DNA from: Pseudomonas gingeri
GTDB lineage: Bacteria; Pseudomonadota; Gammaproteobacteria; Pseudomonadales; Pseudomonadaceae
Reading direction: 5' to 3'
Assembly (NCBI RefSeq): GCF_013386165.1
Contig: NZ_JACAOS010000016.1
Span: forward strand, 1-64,000
DNA: 64,000 bases
The first letter of the stretch is position 1; every line of letters begins with the position of its first letter. This document shows positions 43,663 through 53,000 of this stretch, piece by piece. Position numbers and translations under genes: made by a program. The notes under the pieces are model-generated. The model made no database searches and had not been told where the DNA came from. It was given only the letters and a program-made list of their open reading frames with translations.

Positions 43663-44625
43663 ATGCGAATTTCCGTGCTCGCCCTCGAAGGGGTGTTCGA
43701 TACCGGCTTGACCGTCCTGCTGGATTCGTTCTCCCTGGCCAACAAATTTTCCATCGGACAAAGCGGGCGCCCGCTGTTCGAGGTCTCGCTCGTTGGTGTG
43801 CGCAAGAAGGTCCGCTCCGCCCAGGGCCTGACGATACCGGTGCAGGCGATTGCGGCAGACCTGACTCCGGACTGGGTGATCGTTCCGGCCCTCGGTACCG
43901 GGACGCCGGAAGTACTGGTTCCGGCGCTCGACCGGCCGGACGTGAGAAAGGCCAAGGAGCAGTTGCTGAAATGGCACGCCCAGGGTGCCCAGCTCGCCGC
44001 GTCTTGTATCGGCACCTTTCTGATTGCGGAACTCGGGTTGCTCGACCATCGCCGGGCGACCACCACCTGGTGGCTCGCGCCGCTGTTCCGGCAACGCTAC
44101 CCGAAGGTGCTGCTCGACGAGTCGCTCATGCTGGTGCCCACTGATATCGGGGTCACCGCCGGTGCGGCGATGGGGCACCTCGATCTTGCCCTGTGGCTGA
44201 TCCGCAAGGCCAGCCCGGAGCTGGCAGGTGTGGTTTCCCGGTACTTGCTGGCAGACATCCGCACCTTGCAAGCGCCGTATATCATTCCCAACCATCTGGC
44301 CCAGGCGGATCCGCTCATCCTGCGCTTCGAACGCTGGGCGCGGGATCATCTCAAGACGGGGTTCTCACTACAGGACGCCGCCAAGGCGCTGGCAACCAGT
44401 ACCCGTACCTTGCAGCGTCGCTGCGAAGCGGTGCTGGGCAAGTCGCCGCTCTCCTATTTCCAGGATCTGCGCGTCGAGCGGGCACAATCACTTCTGCATG
44501 GCAGTGGTCTGGACCTCGAAGCCATCGCGGCCGAGGTCGGTTATGTGGACGGGGCGACGTTGCGCACGTTGCTGCGCCAACGTCTTGGGCGGGGCGTGCG
44601 TGACCTTCGTGCTGACTTGCGGTAG
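43663..44625 (+). CDS. GlxA-type AraC-family transcriptional regulator
   Basis: A 320-residue regulator. Residues 1–200 form a DJ-1/PfpI-like domain with the QLAASCIGTFLIAELGLLDH segment near residues 108–127, including the cysteine at the nucleophile elbow. Residues 215–320 hold two helix-turn-helices of AraC type (DAAKALATSTRTLQRR; LEAIAAEVGYVDGATLRTLL). Such proteins sense small metabolites in pseudomonads, e.g. quaternary amines. It probably controls the divergent isomerase-like gene; the ligand is unknown. Confidence 0.88.
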   Translation: MRISVLALEGVFDTGLTVLLDSFSLANKFSIGQSGRPLFEVSLVGVRKKVRSAQGLTIPVQAIAADLTPDWVIVPALGTGTPEVLVPALDRPDVRKAKEQLLKWHAQGAQLAASCIGTFLIAELGLLDHRRATTTWWLAPLFRQRYPKVLLDESLMLVPTDIGVTAGAAMGHLDLALWLIRKASPELAGVVSRYLLADIRTLQAPYIIPNHLAQADPLILRFERWARDHLKTGFSLQDAAKALATSTRTLQRRCEAVLGKSPLSYFQDLRVERAQSLLHGSGLDLEAIAAEVGYVDGATLRTLLRQRLGRGVRDLRADLR

Positions 44626-44722
44626 TGATCAGCCCCTGTCTGGGTCTTGGCGTTCGGGACCCTCATCTTGAAAGGCGCGCAATAGGTGAGGACGGGATAC
44701 CAACGAGATAAGCTGCCATCAC

Positions 44723-45640
44723 CTACTCACCCACCTCCCGCGAAGCCTTCCCCAAGGTTTCCCACAACTCACGCATGGTTGGGTTCTGGTTAGCCAGTGA
44801 GCAATAGGCGCGGATCTCCAGCTCGCTGCTCCATTCATTGCCACCGGCCTTCACCAGTTGCCCGCTATCCAGGGCCGGGGCGGCGGCGCTCTGCGGTAGC
44901 CAAGCCACGCCATACCCTTCGATGGCCATCTGCATCAGCAACATGGTCATGTCGGCCTCATAGCAACGTGTCAGGACACTCGGCGTGGGTGCGTTTCTGA
45001 GGATCAGATCGGCCACCCGGCCAAGGAAAGTCGTGGCGGTATAGGCCAGGTACGGGACCGGCTTTCCGGATTTCCCAGGCAGTCGGAACATGGGCTTGCC
45101 ACCACGGTCCGGCGCACAGAAAGGCAGGAAGGCGTCTCGGCCCAAAGGCAGGCTGGCGAACTTGTCGGCGTCGATCAGGATCGGCGCCTGGGGGTGGTGG
45201 TAGACGATCATCAGGTCGCAATTGCCTTCGGCCAGGGCAATCACCGCATCGTGGATATTCGCCGCGACCACCCGCACGTTGAACGGCTCGTGGTGCTTCT
45301 GGAATTGCGCCAGCCATTTGGGCAGGAAGGTGATCGACAGGCTGTGCCCTGCCGTGACCTGGATCGAGCGCCCGGGCATTTTTTCATCCTGGCGCAGGGT
45401 CGAGCGCAGCTCCAGCAGCGCTGCCAACGCCTCCCGGCCCTGTTCGCAAAACAGTTGGCCGGCCTGGGTTAGTTGCACCGGATAGGTGCCACGGTCGACC
45501 AGTTGTGCGCCGACCCAGTCCTCCAATGAGCGAATACGCCGAGACAAGGCCGATTGGGTCACGCAGCGCACCTCGGCGGCTCGAGAAAAGTTCTTGTGTT
45601 GCTCGATCGCCAGCAGATCGTCCAGCCACTTGATTTGCAT
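44723..45640 (-). CDS. LysR-family regulator, HypT-like
   Basis: A 305-residue LysR-type regulator: N-terminal HTH (IKWLDDLLAIEQHKNFSRAA, CVTQSALSRRIRSLE) and a two-lobed effector domain. The WLDDLLAIE–NFSRAA–QSALSRRIR pattern resembles E. coli HypT (YjiE), the hypochlorite-response factor, though HypT's sensing methionines were not matched. The ATG with GAGGTG upstream is chosen over a GTG three codons earlier. It is divergent from the symporter–racemase pair across 369 bases and is the natural candidate to control it. Confidence 0.85.
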   Translation of the reverse strand: MQIKWLDDLLAIEQHKNFSRAAEVRCVTQSALSRRIRSLEDWVGAQLVDRGTYPVQLTQAGQLFCEQGREALAALLELRSTLRQDEKMPGRSIQVTAGHSLSITFLPKWLAQFQKHHEPFNVRVVAANIHDAVIALAEGNCDLMIVYHHPQAPILIDADKFASLPLGRDAFLPFCAPDRGGKPMFRLPGKSGKPVPYLAYTATTFLGRVADLILRNAPTPSVLTRCYEADMTMLLMQMAIEGYGVAWLPQSAAAPALDSGQLVKAGGNEWSSELEIRAYCSLANQNPTMRELWETLGKASREVGE

Positions 45641-46009
45641 GCTGCCCACCTCGGTCGCGGTGACTCGAAGTCTACGTCAGCGCCTGGCGGTCTTTGTCGG
45701 CTTTTTTATAACTATTCCAAAAGCGCATTGGGTGATGGCGATTACTCATCATCTGCCAGTCGGGCTCGTCCTAGAATCGGTCCATGGACACCGCTGGCGT
45801 TGAGATCTGCCTGTCCTGCATCGGCCAGGCGGGCGCCATCGCCAGCAAGCTGGCTCCTACAGTGACCGTGTTCACCCCGGAGGAGGGTGTCGGCAAGGGA
45901 GCCGGGCGCGGAGTAAGTGATGTATTTGGGCCCGTGGCCGTAGAGCCGCCAGGCCGACGATTTTTTTCCTGCCAAGCAAAAAACCGATAACAGACTTGAG
46001 GGAAACACC
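45641..46009. other. Divergent intergenic region with one REP element
   Basis: The 369 bases between the LysR gene and the symporter gene. A single REP unit (CGCCAGCAAGCTGGCTCCTAC core) lies at 45836–45862 with no inverted partner. GAGGGA precedes the symporter start. A TTATAACTATT stretch near 45705–45716 could be a promoter element, but no full -35/-10 pair is convincing. Confidence 0.6.
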
Positions 46010-47314
46010 ATGAGCAAAAACAGATTGCCCCGTCATATCGCCATCGGCATTGCCGCCGGTGTCCTGGTCGGCTGGCTGTGCCATCACTTCGCGGCGGACG
46101 CCAAGTCGGCCAAGGACATCGCCGCCTACTTCTCAATGGTCACCGACATTTTCCTGCGAATGATCAAGATGATTATCGCGCCCCTGGTATTTGCCACCCT
46201 GGTGGGCGGCATCGCGAGCCTCGGCAGTTCGCGTTCGGTTGGCCGTATCGGCACCCGCGCCATGGCTTGGTTTGTCAGCGCCTCGCTGATCTCCCTGCTG
46301 ATCGGCATGCTGCTGGTCAATCTGTTCCAGCCCGGTGCCGGGATGAACCTGCACGTCGAGCAGGGCGCGGCCGTGGCCCAGGTGGTGAACACCGGCGACT
46401 TCAGCCTCAAGGTGTTTGTCAGCCATGTGTTCCCGCGCAGCATTGCCGAAGCCATGGCCAACAACGAGATCCTGCAGATCGTGGTGTTCTCGCTGTTTTT
46501 CGGTTTCGCCCTGGCCGGACTGAAGCAGGCCGGTTTCACCCGCATCACCAGCCTGGTGGATGAGCTGGCCAAGGTGATGTTCAAGATCACCGACTACGTC
46601 ATGGCCTTCGCGCCCATCGGTGTGTTCGCCGCCATTGCCAGTGCAATCACCACCGAAGGCCTTGGCCTGTTGCTGGACTACGGCAAGCTGATCGCCGAGT
46701 TCTACCTGGGGATCGCGCTGCTCTGGGCCGTGCTGTTTGGCGCCGGTTACCTGTTTCTCGGCCGCTCGGTGTTCACCCTCGGCAAACTGATCAAGGAACC
46801 GATCCTGTTGGCGTTTTCCACCGCCAGCAGCGAATCCGCCTACCCGAAAACCATGGAGGCCCTGGAGAAGTTCGGCGCCCCGAAGCGTGTATCCAGCTTC
46901 GTCTTGCCCCTGGGTTACTCGTTCAATCTCGACGGCTCGATGATGTATCAGTCCTTTGCCATCCTGTTTATCGCCCAGGCCTACAACATCGAGCTCAGTT
47001 TCACCCAGCAATTGCTGATTCTGCTGACCCTGATGGTCACCAGCAAAGGCATGGCCGGTGTGGCCCGCGCTTCGGTCGTGGTGGTGGCCGCGACCCTGCC
47101 GATGTTCAACCTGCCGGAAGCCGGGCTGTTGCTGATCATCGGCATCGACCAGTTCCTCGACATGGCGCGTACCGCGACCAATGTGGTCGGCAACAGTATC
47201 GCCACCGCGGTGGTTGCTCGCGCCGAGCAAGTGCATGAGGCCGAGGAGGAGCAGGACGAGTTGCCCGCCGTCTCGTCTGTGGCGCTGGCGCGTCCATCGG
47301 CGAGCGCGGCTTGA
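46010..47314 (+). CDS. Dicarboxylate/amino acid:cation symporter
   Basis: A 434-residue secondary transporter of the DAACS family (GltP/DctA type) of the inner membrane. The first hairpin loop has FSTASSESAYPKTMEA near residues 265–280 and the second the DMARTATNVVGNSIAT signature near 383–398, whose arginine and asparagine bind an acidic substrate. About eight membrane segments are seen. The next gene is an aspartate/glutamate racemase, starting 12 bases after the stop, so uptake of aspartate, glutamate or their D-forms is likely. Confidence 0.9.
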   Translation: MSKNRLPRHIAIGIAAGVLVGWLCHHFAADAKSAKDIAAYFSMVTDIFLRMIKMIIAPLVFATLVGGIASLGSSRSVGRIGTRAMAWFVSASLISLLIGMLLVNLFQPGAGMNLHVEQGAAVAQVVNTGDFSLKVFVSHVFPRSIAEAMANNEILQIVVFSLFFGFALAGLKQAGFTRITSLVDELAKVMFKITDYVMAFAPIGVFAAIASAITTEGLGLLLDYGKLIAEFYLGIALLWAVLFGAGYLFLGRSVFTLGKLIKEPILLAFSTASSESAYPKTMEALEKFGAPKRVSSFVLPLGYSFNLDGSMMYQSFAILFIAQAYNIELSFTQQLLILLTLMVTSKGMAGVARASVVVVAATLPMFNLPEAGLLLIIGIDQFLDMARTATNVVGNSIATAVVARAEQVHEAEEEQDELPAVSSVALARPSASAA

Positions 47315-47325
47315 GAACCTCGACC

Positions 47326-48807
47326 ATGAACACACAAGGCAAAAAATCCGAAACGCCGACAGTCGCCCGCAGGTTGGGCATCGTCGGTGGCCTCGGCTCG
47401 CTGGCCGGCGGCGATCTGTTCTTCAAGTTGGTCAAGTCCAGGGCGGTGCTCGCGGATCAGGGGCGCTATCACTTCCTGTTCGAACAGCATCCGTTCAAGG
47501 ACGTGCTGCTGCCCCTGGACCGCGAAGCGAGCATGACCGCACGCAAGTTCTACGTGTTCCAGGTCTGCCAATCCTTTGAGGCGGGTGGGATCGACGCGGT
47601 GGTGCTGCCCTGTTTCGCCAGCCAGACGTTCCGCGAAGAGATCCAGCAGGAGCTGGGGATTCCGGTGCTCGACCTGATGGCGGCCCTGGTCGAGCATATT
47701 CGCCGTATCGCCGAACCGGGCACGCGGTTGGGGATTCTGGCCTCGGACTATGTGCGCCACTCCGGTTTGTTCGAGCGTTACCTGGGCGGTGACTTCCAGT
47801 TGGTCTATCCGCCCGAGCCGGACCAGCGCGCCCTGATGGAGGCCATGTACGGTCTCAACGGGATCAAGGACGGCTACCTGCAAGGCGTACCGCTGGAAGG
47901 GGTGTACCAGGCCTGCCTGTCGCTGCAGGCGCAGGGTGCGAACCTGATGGTGCCGGGGCTGACCGAGCTGTCGCTGGTCTGCGCCGATTTGCAGCGGCGT
48001 GGCCTGAGCGTGCTCGATATCAACGAGATCTATGCCGCCGCCGTGACCACGGCCGATGACCAGACGCCCCATGTGCCGTTCAAACTGGGCATCGTCGGCG
48101 GTGTCGGCCCGGCGGCGACCGTGGATTTCATGGCCAAGGTGGTCCGCCACACCTCGGGGGGACGTGACCAGGAACATATCAAGATGGTGGTGGAGCAGAA
48201 CCCGCAGATCCCGGACCGCACGGCCAACCTGCTGTTCGACGAAGCCGACCCGACCCTGGCGCTCTACGCCACCTGCAAGCGCCTGGAAAGTGCCGGCGCG
48301 CAAGCTATCGCGATTCCGTGCAACACCGCCCATGCCTTCGTCGAACGGCTGCAGCCTTACCTGCGGGTACCGATCGTCAACATGCTCAGTGAAACCATCG
48401 AGGCGATTGCCCGGCAGCACGGTAGTGGCAAGCACATCGGCTTGCTCGCGACCTCGGGCACGGTGCAGAGCCAGGTCTATCATCAGGCCGCCCGGCACGC
48501 CGGATTGACCCTGCTGATTCCCGGCTTCGATTATCAGGAACTGGTGATGAACGCCATTTACGGTGAGCGCGGCATCAAGGCAGGGTTCACCGAGGGCCTG
48601 TGCAAGGAGCAACTGCTGCTGGCGGTCGAGCACCTGTGTGAACTGGGCGCTGAGGTGATCATCCTTGGCTGCACGGAGTTGCCCCTGGTGCTCGGCCATT
48701 GCGACGACTTCCAGGTGCGCGGGCACCGTGTGGCGCTGGTGGACCCGACCACCGTTCTGGCGATGCGCTGCGTCAGCCTGGCGCTGGTCGATGTGAGCGG
48801 CGACTGA
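47326..48807 (+). CDS. Two-domain aspartate/glutamate racemase family protein
   Basis: 493 residues from the ATG of MNTQGKKSE; a TTG at 47311 overlapping the symporter stop is an alternative. The protein is two fused racemase units, each starting LGIVGG (about 17 and 254). The C-terminal unit has both catalytic cysteines, C332 in IPCNTAHAF and C449 in LGCTELPLV. The N-terminal unit keeps the first (C96, LPCFASQTF) but has leucine 212 in place of the second (GLTE for GCTE). The usual enzyme is about 230–250 residues. The N-terminal half is probably not a racemase and may regulate or bind. Confidence 0.85.
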   Translation: MNTQGKKSETPTVARRLGIVGGLGSLAGGDLFFKLVKSRAVLADQGRYHFLFEQHPFKDVLLPLDREASMTARKFYVFQVCQSFEAGGIDAVVLPCFASQTFREEIQQELGIPVLDLMAALVEHIRRIAEPGTRLGILASDYVRHSGLFERYLGGDFQLVYPPEPDQRALMEAMYGLNGIKDGYLQGVPLEGVYQACLSLQAQGANLMVPGLTELSLVCADLQRRGLSVLDINEIYAAAVTTADDQTPHVPFKLGIVGGVGPAATVDFMAKVVRHTSGGRDQEHIKMVVEQNPQIPDRTANLLFDEADPTLALYATCKRLESAGAQAIAIPCNTAHAFVERLQPYLRVPIVNMLSETIEAIARQHGSGKHIGLLATSGTVQSQVYHQAARHAGLTLLIPGFDYQELVMNAIYGERGIKAGFTEGLCKEQLLLAVEHLCELGAEVIILGCTELPLVLGHCDDFQVRGHRVALVDPTTVLAMRCVSLALVDVSGD

Positions 48808-48842
48808 ACCCGGGCGAGCCCGGGCATGTCGTGGCGAGCGTA

Positions 48843-49694
48843 TCAGGAGAAACCTTCCGGTGTTTCATGCCGGGTCGGTGTCTTTTCTTCGTGATAGTGA
48901 GGTTTGCCCGCCTCGGAGTTCATCAGGTCCTGATTCGCCAGGATGGTTTCCGTCAACAGGCCGTCCTCGCCATCCTTGAACCAGCAGGCGAGTGCCGAGT
49001 TTCGATTGCCATGCATATCGACGATCTTCAGGCGTTGTTGCGCCACGGGGGCGCCTGGCGGTGGGGCATCGGGAAAGGTCTTGGGCGGCAGTATCAGCGC
49101 GTCCCCGGGCCGTACCCACAAGTCTGCAAGAAAGATCTCCCCTGTGAAGGGCCGCCAGCGCGCCACGCTGATCACCAGCGGCAGTCGGCCATAGAGGCAA
49201 AAGAAGCCGTGGGCAAAGGCGTGGTATTCCAGGTCGGTCGGGTTGTAGGTCAGCAACTCGCGTTGCCGCGCCAGCGGAAGGTAGGGCGATTGGTGACCGG
49301 CCCACTTGCCGTAGGTGTACTGACCGAGGATCAGTTGGTCGTAGTCGAAGCGCATGCATTCACCGCTGCGAAGCAGGGTCATGCCAAAGGCCTGCGCGGT
49401 TTCTTCGGTGGCCCACAGGGGCTCATAACGTACTTCGCTGACGCCGAAGTCGAACGACTTGATCGTGTAAGAGCCACTGCTGGTGGGTATGTTCTTGGGC
49501 TTCCAGGTAATGCCCGCATAACGGGCACCCCGTTCAAGTTCGGGATTCTCCGGCGTCAGCTGGATCAATCGACCTTCCTCATGGGCCTTGAGCCGTGCCA
49601 GGCCATGGTCGTTGTACAGATAAGGGAAGGCGGCGGTGTCGAGATCGACCTCAACGCCATCACCGATAAAAGACACAGAATTGAAGACTTGCAT
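48843..49694 (-). CDS. Unrecognised 283-residue protein
   Basis: I do not recognise this family. The protein, MQVFNSVSFIGDGVEVDLDT…, has no signal peptide or membrane segment, is rich in aromatic residues and beta-type sequence, and has no known catalytic motif. Phrases such as SGSYTIKSFDFG, SPYLPLARQRELLTYNP and WVRPGDALILPPKTFPD suggest a soluble beta-rich fold. It converges with the racemase gene, ending 35 bases from it, and is divergent from the large regulator across 327 bases that hold the repeats. Confidence 0.7.
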   Translation of the reverse strand: MQVFNSVSFIGDGVEVDLDTAAFPYLYNDHGLARLKAHEEGRLIQLTPENPELERGARYAGITWKPKNIPTSSGSYTIKSFDFGVSEVRYEPLWATEETAQAFGMTLLRSGECMRFDYDQLILGQYTYGKWAGHQSPYLPLARQRELLTYNPTDLEYHAFAHGFFCLYGRLPLVISVARWRPFTGEIFLADLWVRPGDALILPPKTFPDAPPPGAPVAQQRLKIVDMHGNRNSALACWFKDGEDGLLTETILANQDLMNSEAGKPHYHEEKTPTRHETPEGFS

Positions 49695-49763
49695 CGTGCT
49701 TGCACCGCCAGGGTCAGGGTCAGACAGCCAAGACGGCGATGGCCCGCCGCCTGTTCAATGCTG

Positions 49764-49789
49764 GCCGACCCGGCACCGGCTGGGTCGGC
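49764..49789. repeat. Inverted repeat upstream of the 283-residue protein
   Basis: GCCGACCC (49764–49771) and GGGTCGGC (49782–49789) form a perfect 8-base stem with a 10-base centre. There is no T tract. Confidence 0.6.
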
Positions 49790-49880
49790 GAGTATCATCC
49801 TTTACTTCGTCACACCGTCAACTGAACGGTACGCTACATGCCGCTCGCGAAACCAGTGTAAGTCAGCGGTAGCGGCACAG

Positions 49881-49971
49881 TTCCGGTATGTGCCAGAACG
49901 GTTCCAGTATCGGCAGCCGGACACCGACGAGACAGTCCAGAGCGGTGTCAGTCCGGTATCTGTTCGGTATC
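49881..49971. repeat. Four copies of a TTCCGGTAT-type repeat
   Basis: TTCCGGTAT at 49881, TTCCAGTAT at 49902, GTCCGGTAT at 49951 and GTTCGGTAT at 49962, all in one orientation. Starts are 21, 49 and 11 bases apart; the 21- and 11-base steps are close to whole helical turns. The set lies in the 327-base divergent region (49695–50021), 51 bases before the large regulator, and is a candidate operator array. Confidence 0.55.
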
Positions 49972-50021
49972 AGATGTGGAGTACACTCGGGCGGTTGTCA
50001 GGTGCCGTCGGAACGATTGAA

Positions 50022-53000
50022 ATGGACTACAGACAAAGCGCATTTGCTGTTTTGCCCGAGCGCGCGCCCGCGGTTTCCGATGGGCGTGTGCTACTGGATG
50101 CCGGCTTGCTGAAAGGGCTGCGCAAAAAGCACGGCCTGAGCCAGGAAACCCTGGCCGAGGCGTGCCTGAACCGGCACCTGTGCGTGTCGATTGCTTCCAT
50201 CAAGCGTGCCGAGACGGGCAAGCCGGTGCTCTACCGCACGGCCCGTCACCTGGCGACGGCTTTCGAGGTCGATGTCGGGGCTTTGCTGGGGCATTCGGTC
50301 ACCGTCGCCCTGGCGGATATCGAGCAGTCGATTGTCGATTTGCACGAAGGCGTACTGGCCACGCAGACCGTGCTTCAGCTCGATGAGGACGTGATCCGCT
50401 ATGTGCTGGAGCTCTGCTTTGAAACCGATGGGCGTGAGGCGGCCTTCACTGTGCAGCAACGTGCCTCGTTTGGGGAAGAGATCGAGCGGCTGGTTCGCCA
50501 GTTCGGTGGCGTGCCGCTAGAGCGTCCGGGTAGCGTCGTCGTGGCGCAGTTCGGCGCCCCGCAGGCGTACCGCAGCGACAGCGAGCGCGGCCTGTTATGC
50601 GCCCTGGCGCTGAGCCGGGAACAGTTCGTGAGGCCCGGCCATGGGATTGTGTTGCGGCTGGTTCGCCAGGGCACGGAGACCTTGGCGGTCAACGAGGAAC
50701 TGCAACGGCTGCTCGATCACAACCGCCCCGATGCGCACGGCCATGCACCGATCCATGTCGATCGAGGGCTGGTGGAGCAACTTCGTGAGCGCTTCGAGTT
50801 TGGCGCGACGCAAGAGGGATTTCCCGCCTATCGCCAATGCCTGCGTGCGCGTCGCCTTGACGAAAATGCGCCGCGCCCGCTGGTCGGGCGGGCTGTGGAA
50901 GTGCTGCAGTTCAAAGGCGTGATCGAGGCCACTCAAGCGTATCAGGACGGGCATGTGGTCTATGTGCGTGGCATGGCCGGTATCGGCAAGACCCGCCTGG
51001 TCAGCGAGTTCCTCGAAATGGCCCGGCAAGGCGGTTTTGCCTGTCATCGCAGCGATGTGCTGGATTTTGGCATGGACGGCAGCTTGTGGCCCCTGGGGCA
51101 GTTGGTGCAAAGCCTGCTCGGCCTGGGGATGCCTTCCCCGGTGGGGACAGTTGCGCTGGAAACTGCGTTGCTGCGCTTGAAACTGGCAGACGAGCAGCGG
51201 ATGTTCCTGCGGGTGCTGACGGGCGTGCATCCGGCCGATGAGCCTGTCGGGCATTCGCTCTCGCAGTATGCGGGGCGAAGCAACGAGGAGCGGACCCAGG
51301 GCTTGCTGGCGGCGCTTCTGCAACTGGTGCTGCGGGTGGCGGTGCAACAACCGTTGTTGATCTGTATCGAGGATCTGCACTGGGGGGATGAGGCGCTGTG
51401 CACGATGCTCGGCAAGTTGCTCGATGCCACCGACGAGGCGCCGGTGGTCTGGCTGTTGACCTCGCGTCATGAGGGCGATCCGCTCGAAAGTGCGCTGCGC
51501 CTGCATTGCAGCAACCCCATGAGCCTGCTGGATATCGCCCCGATACGGGAGCGTGAAGCCAGTGTGCTGGCGGACCAGTTCCTTGAGGTCGATCCGGTCT
51601 ATCGGGCCGACTGCGTCAAGCGCGCCCAGGGCAATCCGTTGTACCTGACGCAACTGCTGTCGAGTCGCGAAGGTGTTTTCCCGGACAGCCTGCGCCATCT
51701 GGTCCAGACGCGTTTCGACAGGCTGCAGCCCGAGCAGCGTCGTGCCCTGCGTTATGCCGCGATCTTCGGCAACCGCTTCGAATTGGTGCTTTGGCGCGAA
51801 GCGCTGGGGCAGCCCCATTACCTTCCGGCCATGGACATCCGCCAAGGCCTGCTCCGCGAGACCGAGCCTGGCCGCTACATGTTCGTCCATGACCTGGTCA
51901 TGCACTGCTTGTATGACGCGCTGCCGGATGCCTTGCGCAAGCAGTTGCACCGTGAGGTCGCGAACCTGTATCGCCAACGTGATCGAACCCTGTATGCCCA
52001 GCATCTGTTACGGGCAAGTGATCCGGCGGCCTTCGATGCGCTGCTGCTGGCCATGGAAGAAAAAATCCAGGCCTGCCAGTACGACAGCGCGCTTGTGCTG
52101 GGCCAGCAATGCGAGGATTTCGCCGAGCGTGCCGCGGCTAGCTTTACCTGGGCTTTGCGCTGCGGCGAAGCGCATTCGGGCCTGGGACAGACGGCACAGG
52201 CGCGGGACTGTTTCCAGCGGGCGCTGGTGTTGGCTGGGCACGCCCAGGAGCGGATCGCGGCCGCCCTGGGGTTGGCGCCGATCCTCAATACCCTCGATTG
52301 CCTGGAGGACGAAGAACGGCTGATCGAGGCGATTCTGCCCATCGCCCGTACCTTGCAGGCGAACACGGCACTGGCCCGGTTGTATCAACTGCATGGCAAT
52401 ATTTATTTTCCCCGGGGCGACTACGCCGAATGCCGTCGCCTGCATGAAGCGTCGCTGTCCTTCGCGCGTCTTGCGGCGAACCTCGAAGCCGAAGCCAAGG
52501 CCCTGGGCGGCATCGGCGACTCCTACTACGCCCAGGGGCGGATGCAGACGGCCTATGAGGTTTTCGACCAGTGCGTGCGCCTGTGCGAACGGCACGGGCT
52601 GAGGCATGTCGAGGCGGGCAATCGCAGCGCACGTGGTTCGGCGCATTTTTACCTGGGGCAGCCGGAGCTGGCCCTGCGTGACGCCATGGACGCTGCCGTG
52701 TGCAGCCGGCAGATCGGCAACCGTCGTGCGGAGATCTTTTCCCGGCTGACGGCCGCCTGGGTGCTGCTGGCGACGGGACGGGACGCGCAGGCGGGGCTGG
52801 AGTTGGAGGAGGCCCTGACGCTGGCCCGTGGCATCGGCGCCAACCGTTTCGAGGCGATTTTGCTGGAAGGCCTGGCCCGCGTCGCGTTGCGCCGCAACGA
52901 CCACGCCGGGGCGCAGGCGCTGATCCGGGAAGCCGTTGCCCTGGTGGAGCGTTTCGCCTTGCAGCGTTACATCGGCCCGTGGGTCTACGGCAGCCTGGCC

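Noticed and set aside
48699..50021. N-terminal extension of the large regulator by 441 codons
   Set aside because: It overlaps the racemase end and the whole opposite 283-residue gene; the HTH start at 50022 gives a natural protein.
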